A DNA stretch of 64,000 nucleotides from the NCBI GenBank assembly GCA_034769895.1, contig CM068367.1:114932573-114996572 (forward strand). The letters run 5' to 3'. Made by a program: the position numbers and the translations under genes. This document shows positions 12,533-24,670 of the stretch, one piece after another; within the stretch, counting starts at the first letter, position 1; the number at the start of each line of letters is the position of its first letter. The notes below the pieces were generated by a model. It ran no database searches, was not told the DNA's origin, and saw only the letters and a list, made by a program, of their open reading frames with translations. This stretch comes from Magicicada septendecula (Eukaryota > Arthropoda > Insecta > Hemiptera > Cicadidae).

Positions 12533-12644
12533 CTGAAACACAGAAATATACACACCACATGAGCGATCCGGTTAACACATAACATCTGTGATTATGAACA
12601 CAACTTAATGTGAATAGTACACATTACTTATCTGTGATTACGTG

Positions 12645-13364
12645 CAGGGTCGGATTAGAAGCGTGTGGTGCCCTACGCTGCCATCAGACTGGTGCCCCCC
12701 CGCCCCCGATTCAAAATTCAACCTTTTATCTGGCATAAAAGCATAAATGGCATAACCTGGCATAACCTAATAAATGGCATACACAATTTAGAAAGTTAAA
12801 AATTCGTTTATTAAAGTCTCAAACATTGTGTTGTATAATTTCTTCTAAATCGAGCGATTAAAGTATCCCACTTTCAATATTCAACCTTGCAAACGAAGAT
12901 AATCTCCCATCTCCCATACTTGAACTCAACATATCTTTAGTCGTTTTAATTCAGAAAATGCTCTTTTAGATTGCCAATTAGCTATTGGAATCGTGAAAAG
13001 GAATTTATAACCAATGTATAAATTCGGAAATACATGAATCGTTTTACAATGAATAATCCAGTTTAATGCTTTGAGCGGACAAACTGTAGTATCATGGAAT
13101 CCATCATCTTCATTCGAACGATATGAAGAAAACTTTTTTCTTGCAATTTTACTCGTGGCACGAAGTGCGGAATTCTATTAGAAAATCGTCGAAAAGTGTG
13201 CACACATCTTTTTATGATTTTGGATTGAGGATATTTGTTTTTTTCATATTTATTACCTTCAAAAATTTTTTGTGATTTAGGGCTGCATGGTGCCTCCTCT
13301 GAAAGCTGAGGTCCTGGTGCCCGGTGTTGCAGCATACCCTAGCGTTATGGATAATCCACCATTT
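12645..13364 (-). mobile_element. hAT transposon remnant with hATC dimerisation-domain fragment
   Basis: The same 11 bases, GTGATTACGTG, occur at 12634-12644 and 13365-13375, and between them lies a unit starting CAGGGTCGGATTA and ending near TAATCCACCATT. This looks like a TIR pair plus an 8-11 bp target duplication. On the minus strand, 12962-12935 translates as AFSELKRLK and 12917-12861 as MGDGRLSSFARLNIESGIL, then SLDLEEII in the same frame after a stop. Together these match the C-terminal dimerisation domain of hAT transposases (E-R-x-F-S-x-L-K ... R-L-x-x-L-x-x-L-x-I-E). The rest of the transposase is gone, and stops and a frame change make it dead. The transposase strand agrees with the host gene strand. 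Confidence 0.7.
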
Positions 13365-13375
13365 GTGATTACGTG

Positions 13376-13974
13376 TAACCTCGAATTTTGTGTGTATGGG
13401 TGAAGTGTTTGGAAATCGATAGGTAGACAGACGTGGTGACGGAGACGACTGGCAAACGAACGCATTCAGGTAAGCACGCCGTCGTTGACTCCCTACGTAA
13501 TGACGACTGCTCGGATAATAACGCGATAAGCAATAGGCCCTAAGTAATGAACTGCACTTAGGCGACCACATAAACGCACGTGCTATTCTGTTCATAAAAA
13601 CACGCTAAACTGATGTAGAGATGTCCGGTGCCTCTTACGTCTCAACTGTCGTTACTTGGTTGTACACTACACAGTCGGCGGTTCAGGAACTTAGGTAATT
13701 AACAAGCTGTTTTAAAACTGTTACTGCACGCATTATTCCATGCGTTAATGCGAAGTTTTCTAAGTCTTCCATTTGTTTGCTGGTTACAATTGTATTAATT
13801 CAAAACTTAGTCATTATATAAATTGTTATTGGACAAGCGAAGTGAGTTCTCAGTTTTAATTCGACCGTTTGCCATTTTTCTTTCTGTTTATATGTCTATT
13901 TGGGTTACGTCTCACGATAACAAGAACAATAGGAGGGCTGGTGGCAAATATGTGAGGTAGTCAAAATTTAGAAA
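13376..13974. other. unassigned intronic DNA
   Basis: The minus-strand ORFs that run out of the hAT remnant into 13376-13595 show no domain. I see no exon with convincing splice sites here. Confidence 0.4.
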
Positions 13975-14215
13975 AAATCGTAAATGTCCATATGGGTATT
14001 AAATTAAAATAAATTTAAACAAAATCCAAATTTAGTGATCAGTTTTAAACATCTTAAAATTTAATGACGCTAGGGCCCAAAAAGTGGGGCAAAAGATTAA
14101 CAAAATCCATGCGTAATACCAAATTAAAGAGAATTGTAAGTAAAAACTGAATATAGTGTGCAGTCTTGAAAATTTCAAACTTTCTGACCCCAGGTCCCAA
14201 AAAGTAGATACAAAA
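13975..14215 (+). repeat. Degenerate tandem pair of about 120-bp units
   Basis: Two diverged units share the order of landmarks: a stretch with AATACCAAATTAAA (first unit GTATTAAATTAAA), a middle with TAGTG and CAGTTTTAAA or CAGTCTTGAAA, and an end with CCCAAAAAGT preceded by AGGGC or AGGTC. The ends lie near 14078 and 14205. This looks like an old dispersed repeat present twice in tandem, and its family is unknown. Confidence 0.4.
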
Positions 14216-15502
14216 TTTGAAAAAATTGTAAAAATTCAGACTATTGTAAATTTCAGACTATAGGCCTAAGGAATTTAATACAAGGCTGACTGCTTGGATT
14301 TTTTAGCGTTTGCTGTATTATTGCCCTACAATTAATTGTTACTTTACTAACAAAAATTTGTGGTAATTTGGATTTTAGCAATTATTCTGATTAAAAAATG
14401 ATTTAGTATCGATATATATTCATAAATAAATATACTTAGTTCAAAACAGTGAGCGAGTTGTGCAATTCAGGGAGCATAGTTGTACAGTAACATTTGTTAT
14501 TATTTTTTGAAAATCTGAGATTATGGAACACAAAAAAACCGTCAACACATTGCTATATGATATAAATAAATATAAAATAGGTTCCTGTAAAAATATATTA
14601 TTTATTATTTAATACTTGTATTAAACGTTATCAATATCTACTGTAAACTGTTCGTCACGGAGATTTTATCGAAGAATTGTCCTTATGTAGTCGAGATTGT
14701 TTACATTGAGATCCGTCGTTACCAATACACTCCATAAACGTCAGCTGATGTGTAGCGCCAAACATCACTCGTTACGTACAAAAACAACGAGAGGAACGGA
14801 ACTCAAATATTACCCTACACAGCCATGATAATAACAGTGCCGAAAAAATGGGACACATGATAATAAATGGAACCGAAAAGCGAAAACTGCGGAAATACGT
14901 ACTCAGCAAACGTAGGCAGCTGAAATGTAATTCATAAGATTATGAAGCGTGAAAGCATAGCATAGTAGCATAATATATCGAATTAATAAAGAAGATATTA
15001 GGGGCAAGTTGGGAATATATAGCATGAGTGATTTCGTTCGACAATGTTCACAGAAATTAAAACAATAGGCCTATATGGAAAGAATTAGCGAAAACACTTT
15101 AGTAAAGAAAACGAAAAGCAATAATATACGTAGGTAGGCCCATAAGAAGATAGCAGGACTATTACAGACGGAATATTCGCTAAGCCTAATTGTGGGATGC
15201 AAATGATGATGAATTTATTGTTGTTTACGTATTCTTTCGTATACAAATGAAACTTACTATTGTTTTGCTTCTGTGTGCTGGAATATGCAAAAAAATATCA
15301 TGGAAGTTTGGCGCGAGCAATGACGAATGGGATAATCTAAGGAAATATCGATGAAAGGAACAAAAAATATCGACATTTTGTAAAAACAAGTTCAAAGGTG
15401 TCTCTTTTAAATAGAAAATGTGGCTTCCGGTAGGAAGAAGGAGAGGTAGATGGGTAGACAATAGTTAGACAGACTGCTGACGTTCCTAGTCCAAAGAACA
15501 TA

Positions 15503-15512
15503 GAGAGAGAGG

Positions 15513-15602
<90 letters not shown>
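15503..15602 (+). repeat. (GA)n microsatellite
   Basis: About 100 bp of GA dinucleotides interrupted by a few GGGA steps. The Ser-Leu ORFs on the other strand are pure repeat translation and are not genes. Confidence 0.95.
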
Positions 15603-17902
15603 CCGTTAGTAAGAATAGCAGTAATGTAGAGTGCAAGATATATGTGTAGTGACAATGGAGGGTAGGCTTTGCTGAAAATGAAAGCGGAAAGCTTTAAAAC
15701 CCGTAAACCACATAATTAACGTAATCAAAAGATGAAATAAACAACAATAATTAGCAATACAAACATACGAGACAATTTTGCAATCTAAAGCTGCAAACTT
15801 CCTTCCAACTACAAACAATAAAACGCTTTGTTTGCCATTGCTGCTGCAAGACTATAAGAAGTACAGTAGATAGTGAAAATCAAACACGTCAGAACTTCTG
15901 GTATTCCAAATATGAGCATTGCGCTTAGGATTAATTCAACCCAGCGATTCAACATAATCCAGAGTAAGCAGCTAAAGGTGACATTTTTAAGACGTCTAAA
16001 AACACCACACACTACTTGTCAATATCAAAACATAAACAGATCTCTAGCTTATGGTAGGTACCGAGGCACCAGGTACATGGTGATCTGAATAGGACGGTTG
16101 AAGGCAACACTGATGGACGAAAAGGAATAGGTTAGTCTAATGCCAATCGTAGCAGAGGACCTTGTGTACGTTGTGAAGGACAAAGAGGCATGGGTAAGAA
16201 GTAACAATAAATGGGCAAACAACGATGGTGAAGGATTTTAGTATGCTAAGCAGAAGACAGCGAACAGTTTATCATAATAGTAACCACCGACTTCATTAAT
16301 GATGGTAGTTAGGAGGAGAGGAAATATATTTTCTTCGTTATATATGGTAATTTAATATGTGTAGCCCTTTACAAAGTGATCCATCGCGAGGAAAGCACTG
16401 TATTTTGTTCCAGTAAAGTTCATTAATACTTTATTAGCGAAATCAATAAATTATGCATTTCAGGCCGCAGTGTTAAAGCAAAATCGTTCTTCACCCCTCC
16501 CCTATTACAAGCTACTGATTTAAAGTTGTGCACACAAATGCGCTTAACAATTTAAAATAGACATAGTGGAAACGACACACACATGCATTACGACAAACAT
16601 AAATATTGCATTAGTTGATTTTTCTCTTCATCAACCTGCAATAAATTTTTGCCGTGTGGCCAGATTGGAAACTCATTTGTATCACAAAATATTCAAGTTT
16701 TGAACTGAATCAAAACAGTGGAAATTAACATTACAGTATAATACAGGATACTAATACTACAGATTCGTTTACAAAATAAAGTATTAAACAACGTCGCTTA
16801 TACAACATTGTTTAGTAGTCCGTTCGGAACAATGATACCCAGCTGTCTAGTTAACCGACGAAACCCAATGGTGGGTTAGGAAACACATGCAAATACTACA
16901 CTACCATAACATTTAAGTCGTCCAACACTAAAATACAGCCGGTGGTCAAATGGAAACAACCGACACTGTAAAGTCACTTTTCACTGCGTTAGGTGAAAGA
17001 TCTACCACATTTAATGCGATACGTTTCTTTTACTAATCCAGTTCTGGTCCACAGTCTCATAATTTTGAAAAATGCCATAACAGAAGAAGAAATAATGACC
17101 GGATTGGCAAAAAGCCAAAGTTTCTCTGTGAGTTACATATAACGTCAAAGTCACACCAAAAAGAAAACTTAAATCTCAGTATACGCATATTATAGACAAG
17201 TATAAAGAGCAGAACTTCAGTTATTAAATAAAGCGAACGAAGATAAAATTCATCATCAACTTCTACAGCAAGGAATAAACCAAAAATGATTTGTTCCGGT
17301 CCGAAGCAGATAGACTTGAGCCGGTCACTCCAAACGCTCCTTCGGACGACCCTCATGTCACCGTCCTTTTGGCTTATAATTCTATAGCCTATATGTTTGG
17401 TTATGGGGATAGTCATCCATTCGGTTAATATGCTCCAACCGTTTTAGCCAATATTGGGCAACCAAGTATATTTGTAATATTCAGTTCCTACCGTACATCG
17501 AAATTTGTTTTGTGGTTTTTAAGAGTATATTCTGCCTCATTATTATACCCATAGAGAAGTGTGGGGAGGAGCGTTGCTTTATAGAACTTGAGGCATGTTT
17601 GCGTGTGTCTTTACTCATTGATTTTATAGTTCTAGAGATAAAATTGTTCACTTGAAAATCAGACCTCGGAAAATAAATAGGGATGGATAAATTTGATCAA
17701 GTGAAGGAGGGAAGAATAACGTCGTATGAACTTATAAAAAGTGCAGGCCCAAATCGATAAATAGCAAAGGAGGGTGGACGCTGGAAATGCGAAGAGAACA
17801 GCAGAAGATACAGGAGAACAAGACGATGATAGAGGCAACTGAAACACAAACACTGGAAAAATAAAGATGAATGCTTGGCGAAGTTGGTTAAGAAAAGAAA
17901 GT
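15603..17902. other. unassigned intronic DNA
   Basis: Short ORFs on both strands (for example 17057-17416 on the minus strand) have no recognisable domain, and I find no exon, RNA gene or clear transposon end. Confidence 0.4.
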
Positions 17903-18162
17903 CTAATGATAATGTGATGTATTTATAATATACACACACATATTGTTTACTAATGGTACCTATAATCTCAATTTTCTATTGTATTGTATTTATTGTTCAT
18001 AGCCTAAATGTACCATACAGATAGTGGCTCGGCTTGCCATTGTAACTAATGATAATGTGATGTATTTATAATATACACACACTTATTGTTTACTAATGGT
18101 ACCTATAATCTCAATTCTCTATTGTATTGTATTTATTGTTCATAGCCTAAAGGTACCATACA
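17903..18162 (+). repeat. Tandem duplication, 143-bp period, 1.8 copies
   Basis: CTAATGATAATGTGATG begins at 17903 and again at 18046. The sequence then matches with very few differences to ACCATACA (18012-18019 and 18155-18162). The first copy includes an extra 25-bp tail with GGCTCGGCTTGCC that is absent at the end of the second. The high identity suggests a recent local duplication. Confidence 0.85.
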
Positions 18163-19465
18163 TTCATTTGATTATATAGTGTTTATCATTATTTGGGTCT
18201 TCGTATAACAAAATATGTATTTTACTCCACACCGCGGTCTGCAAAATATCAGCCTGGCTACGTGTTTGGCCCTTATGAAAGGAAATAATCCACACATTCT
18301 AGGAACAGTAGAGTTACCTTTTGATTTTTTCTTGCCTTTCCTGTTTGGTCATAGGTCTGCTAACATTCATTTGAGGTAAATACACGTGACGATTGGAGTG
18401 AGACTAGCTGTGACTATAAAATCACTTTCCGCTGATGGACCGCTCACCAAGTGAGGTGCACATTCTATCAGTGTATAAATGCACTGGTCCGTATGATCAT
18501 GTGACTGTACGTGCGCCTTATGCGGGATTCAGTTGCCGTGAACCTTACCTCAGATCTGTTGTAAAATTCCTTTTATTAAACAAATATAGGTAATTGTTCA
18601 GTCTCAATGAATCACATCTTTTGACAAAATGTTTGTGAAAACGACCCTAAAAACACGTACGTATCATTGTAGTCCAAACAACATTTTTCGGATAGCACTG
18701 GGATTTATGAGTTGAGATTTAAATCCCGATTACAGAGAGGGGCGTATTAGTTATCGCATGTTACGCGCAAAGGTTTCTCGCATTAGTACACGTGAAATCC
18801 TCTTAGCTGCAAGCGGAGCAAGCACAGACGGCTCGTTAAAGAGCCAAGCGTTGCCATCTACTAACCGTAGCGGCCGTTTCAATGCCTATGTAGGGCGAGC
18901 GCAGAGGTCTATCACGTACGGTATGGCTTCAGTATGTAGAGCGTATAATATACGTTTTTTGGAAACGGAACGACAACCAATGCTTTCCGAAAGTTGTTTG
19001 ACTACAATGCTACGGGCATGAACTTAGAATCGTTTTCACAGACGTTTTGGCAGAAGGTGTAGTTCGTTGAGATAGTTGAGATATTAAAGTTATTTAATAA
19101 TGATACGTACTGCGTCCACCGAAAATATAAAATGAAAAAAAATATAGGTAGACTAAATTACTAAATTTACTTTAGACTAACAAGGAGAAAACTAAATTAT
19201 TTGAAGCGTGTACTTGCATGCATACCCCTAAACAGGTACGCACGCACGAATCCACACGCGCGCGCGCGCCTACACACACATACTTACACACAAAACCTTT
19301 CATATAAATTTTTTACACATACGGATATATTACGAAATTTAATGTAAATTTCACAGCGTGGATTATAAGGAATAATTGTAAGTGTAGGCCTAATGCGTAT
19401 TGACTATTCAGCACAGTGTGTAATACTAAACATTTAGTTAACATAAGTTTACATAAAATTGTACT
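18163..19465. other. unassigned intronic DNA with a short CG/CA tract
   Basis: There is an alternating CG then CA stretch at about 19254-19290. The block at 18740-19030 is less AT-rich than its surroundings and holds an 87-aa plus-strand ORF (18758-19021) with no domain that I recognise. Confidence 0.4.
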
Positions 19466-19719
19466 AAGGCTTTCACGGCCGGTGTCAGTTGTATAGGTAA
19501 AGATTTCCGGGCTGTTTGGCCGTGGTCTATGCTTTATTGACAAACCAAACGTTTCAACAGCTCCATTGGCCCGGGCCTGACGCGAACAACCTACGTTCAG
19601 GAGGCCTTGGATTTCTTCCAAATCCACTGATGATAGCAGCCAATGGAGCTGTTGAAACGTTTGGTTTGTCAATAAACCACAGACCACGGCCAAACAGCTC
19701 GGAAAAATTTACCTATATA
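19466..19719. mobile_element. Small foldback (inverted-repeat) element
   Basis: Arms of about 78 bp at 19493-19570 and 19639-19716 are near-perfect reverse complements. Each carries TTTGGCCGTGGTCT and ACAAACCAAACGTTTCAACA. The spacer is about 68 bp. AAGGCTTTCACGGCCGG just before the left arm may belong to the same element. I recall similar ACGTTTC-bearing foldback repeats as common in insect genomes, but I cannot name the family. The overlapping ORFs on both strands are the palindrome read twice. Confidence 0.75.
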
Positions 19720-21357
19720 AGTTTACATACTATTACGTAAAAAAGTAAATAACTATAAACACTATTCTTATAAAAATACAACTAATTATCCAAATATATC
19801 ATTAACTAAAATAAAACTTGATAAGTATGTAACTGATTTGCGATAAAATTATTATTTACTACAGTATTAAAATGTATACAAAGTGTCATAGAAAAAATGT
19901 ATGTGAAAACAATGATGCGAAATATTTTCTCATAAAGGAATGTATGTAATGATTGTATGTAATAATCATAAACTGGCCTACACATTGTTAAAAATGACCA
20001 CTAACTTCTAATTTACTCTAATTCAAAAAATATATTTGTCCATCCAGGTATGTGTTTAAACTACTAGAACACTTATTTTTTCTTTGAGATATGGGCCTGA
20101 GGTTTACGTACAAATAATATATATTTTCAACAGATTATATGTATTTCAAATTGTGGATTGATTACAATTTTTAAAAACATTACCACTTACCTTATTCCGT
20201 ATATAACAGATTTGACTTAAACAATTTTTCACTATAAATGTAAACTCATCAACGCATGTAATGGGAATGTAAGGCTAACTGAATTAATCGACAATAAAAC
20301 TGTATCTAAAAAATTTCATATATAATTTAAAGCAAAATCGACACTTTATTTTTGATACAAAACACTTTATTCTACGCAAACGGTAATTTCTAGGGGTTTA
20401 CTAGCGAGTTTTAGTGAATAATTACAACGCAGACCCAAACGCAATTGTTTTTCCTTTGAAGAACAAAGGAAACTGAACTACGAGTCTTTGCCAGATTGAA
20501 ACATGTCGGTTTTAATATAACCTGTCCACAGAAAGAAGGCTTATTGTCAAACGATATAGGGAGGGTATTAGATCTGCGGTTAGCCTAAGTCTGTAATGTA
20601 TAACAAAATGGATCGCAGAACGATACTCTTAAACTCAAGGAAAACTGAAGCTACATTATTACATGAACTGGAAGAGAGGAAAGCGTTTAAGGCTGTTCAC
20701 ACATAAGTTAATATTTACAAAAAGTATTAAAGAAATTGCAAAAATTACATTTAAGCGAATTTTTAACTTAATTTTAAAATTGCTCTTGATTTAAATAATA
20801 ATAATATAAACTCGGTGCAGGTTATTTTCAGATAAACTAGTTTAACCGTAAGATATGTACAAACAAAACTGGTTCATTTAAGAATGTTTGGATAAAACAA
20901 TTTATTATTGCGGCTTCATCTACAAGAAATGAACAAATAAAGCCAGATTAATTGAATGAAATATTTATTTGATTGAAATACAGTATAAGTATTATTTACT
21001 ACTTAACATTCAGTTGAAACAGGAATTTTAAAATTCTGTAAATAGTATTAATCACTGAAACTTTGTATTCTCTTTAACCAACGAGAATTTATAAATAGAG
21101 AAAATATATTTTTAACGTAAACGTTATCACGAGGAAACCATGAATATCAGTAAGCTGATACCAGTTTCAGTTTTTTAATGTTGTTTTATGACTTATTATT
21201 TATGTTTTGTATAAATAATTTAGATTTCTCCTATGAAGATAATAAAAGGTTATTAAGATGAATTTTGTAAGTAAATAGTATGTATATAAAAAAACACTTT
21301 TTGGGCATAATGACAAAACTATGTCAGCCAAAAAATAATGTTCGCAAATGACTATAT
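19720..21357. other. unassigned AT-rich intronic DNA
   Basis: No ORF of note, no recognisable repeat and no splice-flanked exon seen. Confidence 0.4.
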
Positions 21358-21642
21358 ATGTTGTAGCGTGACAGAAATTCCACTACTAATTAATTCAATT
21401 AAGATAATAAACAATAATTACATTACAAATACTAATATAATATCGAATGAAAAATAATGAATTCAAAGCACAAAACCACAATAAAATAAAGACCATCATT
21501 ACATTATAACAAATACCACAATTAAAAGTTAAAGAAATAATTAAGAGTAACTCATATTATAAAATCAGGAATTTACCCAGGAAGTTCGGAGCAGTAAACC
21601 AACTAGATACCACAAAATCAAGAAGAAAGAATCAGTTTAGGA

Positions 21643-21906
21643 GTGGTGAAACAACAAAATACCCCAAACACAAGAAGAAGGAAGAGTAGAGTTTATTATC
21701 AGGAAGTAAACAATACCCTGAAACCAAGAAAGAAGAGCAAGTCAGTATCAGAAAATAAATTAGATACTCCAAACCAGACATCAGTCAAGATAACACGAAG
21801 TACCTTGGTTTACCCAAGAGTGAAGACAAGAAGAAAGACAAGAGGGAAGACAAGAAGAAAGGAAGAAATAGTATGGAAGAAACACCATTATAAAACCTAT
21901 TATTAA
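21643..21906 (+). CDS. Small basic ORF inside the 5' LTR
   Basis: An 87-residue Lys/Arg-rich ORF (MVKQQNTPNTRRRKSRVYYQ at the start). Near its C-terminus is a run of KTRRKTRGK-type repeats. The 3' LTR copy (33265-33564) has 99 residues because it carries 36 more bases of the repeat, and the frame stays open. It may be chance in a purine-rich region. Conservation between LTRs of one element says nothing about selection, because the two were identical at insertion. Confidence 0.3.
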   Translation: MVKQQNTPNTRRRKSRVYYQEVNNTLKPRKKSKSVSENKLDTPNQTSVKITRSTLVYPRVKTRRKTRGKTRRKEEIVWKKHHYKTYY

Positions 21907-22738
21907 CTACCATAAACCCCAAACCCATAGAGACAATTAAAGAAAGTATAACATCCCGAAACCCTATAAAATTGTAATTATTAATAAACCAACAGTGTTG
22001 TATAGTATGATAAGAGGTGCACCAACTAAAGTTATTGTGTGATAAAAAAAGTATACAAGTCTTCACAGTCCATGATGACTAAAGGTCTTGTCTGAGCTAA
22101 TAAGACTCAATATATCAGAACCACCAGTGAAAGTGAACTAGTGTAAGTGTTTTTGGAAATATAATAAACTTAAAGTTGTAGTGATACTATGACTTAACAA
22201 TGTGCTATAAAACAACTTTTATATTTAATAATTCACATATCATAAAATAATAAAATGGAACAATTTCCAGTATTTTATTATTTTAATGTCACTTTGTTAT
22301 TACAAGACATTTGTAGAAATGACCATAACTAAAGTATGGGTGGAAATGTTTACTGAATAAGGGGATAATAAATAATAATGGTTATACCAGAAAGGACTGG
22401 AATTAATTTAAGTGTTCATAGGATTAAAACGTTTAAAATGGCTATTTGTTCACAGCCATGAACTCCATATGTTTGTAAGAGTTCTTAGTCAATAAGATTT
22501 ATATGTGTTTAGAATAAATTATGTTTGTTAAATAACAGCATACATACCATTTAAAATGTTTCAGTAGGTATGCTGTATTAATTAAAAAAAGAGTTAAATG
22601 TAGGTTTAAAAACAATGTCAGCAATATGTCCAATTTTTTAGAATGCTGAGTAATGTTCATTATTATTTTTATATAACAGTAGTATGAATTAGATGCTACA
22701 CATCACCATAAGTTTATAAACAATTTTATTTTTATGTC

Positions 22739-22942
22739 ATGATAAATGTTCAAAGTCAGAGAAGGAGTAGAAAAAAATTTATTAGAAAAAACCAGACATG
22801 TAAAATTCTAAACTCTATGCCAAATAATGAATTCACAGAAACTCAATATAAACCAGATAATTCACCTATGAATCCTGTAAACTGGCAAGATTTAGGTAAG
22901 GTAAATCAGTTAACAACTACTGAACATGAACCTATGAGTTAA
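22739..22942 (+). CDS. Second short ORF inside the 5' LTR
   Basis: 67 residues, starting MINVQSQRRSRKKF, with no known domain. It is repeated at 34399-34602 with two amino-acid changes. Probably not a gene. It is recorded because both LTRs keep it open. Confidence 0.2.
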   Translation: MINVQSQRRSRKKFIRKNQTCKILNSMPNNEFTETQYKPDNSPMNPVNWQDLGKVNQLTTTEHEPMS

Positions 22943-24603
22943 AATGGTAATATAATAATATACCTTAAATTATTGAAAAATTTTGAAATGTATAAATTAG
23001 TTATTTTTAAAGAGGAATGTTAAATTCAGAGATTATCACTAAAAACCAGTTCAAATGTTCAATTTATATGTAATTAAGGAAAGGAAGGGAATTATGACCA
23101 TTTGAAATTTATTATAATGGTATTAATAACACTTAAAATGGCAGAAAAAATATATGAAGGCGGAAGCCAGTTTTTGAGCCTAGATTTCCAAAAAGAAAGA
23201 AATTTGGTAATTTTAACAGAAATCTCAACAGATATGGACTAGGTCATATCAATTTAACCAGAATGAGATAAATAAACCAATTATATGGTTAATAATTCAT
23301 GAAAGTGAATAATAAACTAAAATTATTCCATATATAATGTATTTTGAAAACATGTATATGGGAAGTCGAAATTATTTTAACAATACTTTTCAAATATTAA
23401 CTGGGCCAGATTTTGACTAACATGGAGGAAGTTAGTTAGTTCTTTGTTAATGATCAAGCTGAACAGTTTATGTGAGATTACGTTCCTTAAAACCGAGTCA
23501 ATGGAGTACTAAGGTTACCTAATAAATTCAGTGAAACGAGAGTTACGTAAATTAAACACTTTTCCAGTAAAAACAAATAAAACATTAACGACAACAGTGA
23601 AAACAACACCAACACTACATAATACCAGTGCATAAAACCAGTAAAACGACATATTTGTGATAATTCAATCTACAACAGTATAACCGTTTTTTGCGTAGCG
23701 AACAAATAGCAGTGAACACAAATCATACAACCTAATTATCACCAGTGAACACCGAACACTCTTCCAGAATACACCAAACAACATATTAGACAGATTACAC
23801 AAGTTCGGGGACATTTAAAGCATATATGAAGTGGATTTTGCGGTGAGATTTTCTCGCGACGACATTGCAATTAACCTAGTCATCCTTTTGGGCAGCCATC
23901 TTGGAAATGCTAAGCAGTGCCTCCAACATCGCCTGAATACAGAGCTTGCAGAATTGGTTTGACAACTCAAATATTTAAACATTGTATAAAGATTATTCAA
24001 ATTTTGTTAGATAATAATTATTTAAGGTAATTTACTGTTAATGTTATACTTTCTCGTACTGCCCTTCTCTGACTATTATAATATAATCGCTCCAAGAACC
24101 TTTCCTAATACTTGTAATAATTTTTAACCTGTATGAACATATCGATAATTTCCTGAGACGGAGTCGACAATTGACCAAAATCGATTAAATATCGATCATT
24201 CTTTAATTTTGTTAATAAATCAATTTATTTCAATTGTTTGGATCAATAACTTATTTCACATGCTAGTTTAAGGTTTTATTAATGCAACGAGACTTCCTGA
24301 AGAAGAAAATATTTATAGAAAGTGAGATATTGGACCAGCACGGAAAATCATAAATCGATTGCTGACCGGAGTTAATCTGTTTAACTCCGGACTTTGTTAA
24401 GATCTCCAAGAAGTGCGATATAATTAATAATTACCTTATTAAAAATTAGAATTTCCATCAAAACAATAAAACTGAAGTTATTCTCAAACATAGATATTAT
24501 AAACAATCATAAAGAATTTTTTTTTTGAAAATTTTTTTTTAAATAAAAATTTTTCTTTCTTATCTTTATTTGTAACGACAGCATATAGGGTCTTGTTACA
24601 AAT

Positions 24604-24621
24604 TGGCGTCCAACTAGAGGG
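24604..24621 (+). other. Primer-binding-site-like stretch (large element)
   Basis: TGGCGTCCAACTAGAGGG starts 3 bases after the 5' LTR. TGGCG-initial sites are common in gypsy-type elements and pair with a tRNA 3' end. The tRNA cannot be decided by eye. Confidence 0.65.
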
Positions 24622-24670
24622 CTTAATAATTTAAGTCTGGCAGCGGTTATTTAATAGAAACAGAAGAAAA

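Larger units (their letters stand above)
21362..24600 (+). repeat. 5' LTR of the large element
   Basis: A 3239-bp direct repeat of 32984-36257. It begins TGTAGCGTGACA and ends GGTCTTGTTACA. A CpG-bearing patch near 23800-23960 stands out from the AT-rich remainder and could be the transcription start region, but I see no firm TATA box. Two short ORFs conserved between both LTRs are listed separately. Confidence 0.95.

Noticed and set aside
15337-15655. Ser/Leu-repeat proteins on the minus strand
   Set aside because: They are translations of the (GA)n tract. The same applies to ORFs over the CT and GT tracts at 47438-47698, 58443-58788 and 63359-63643.
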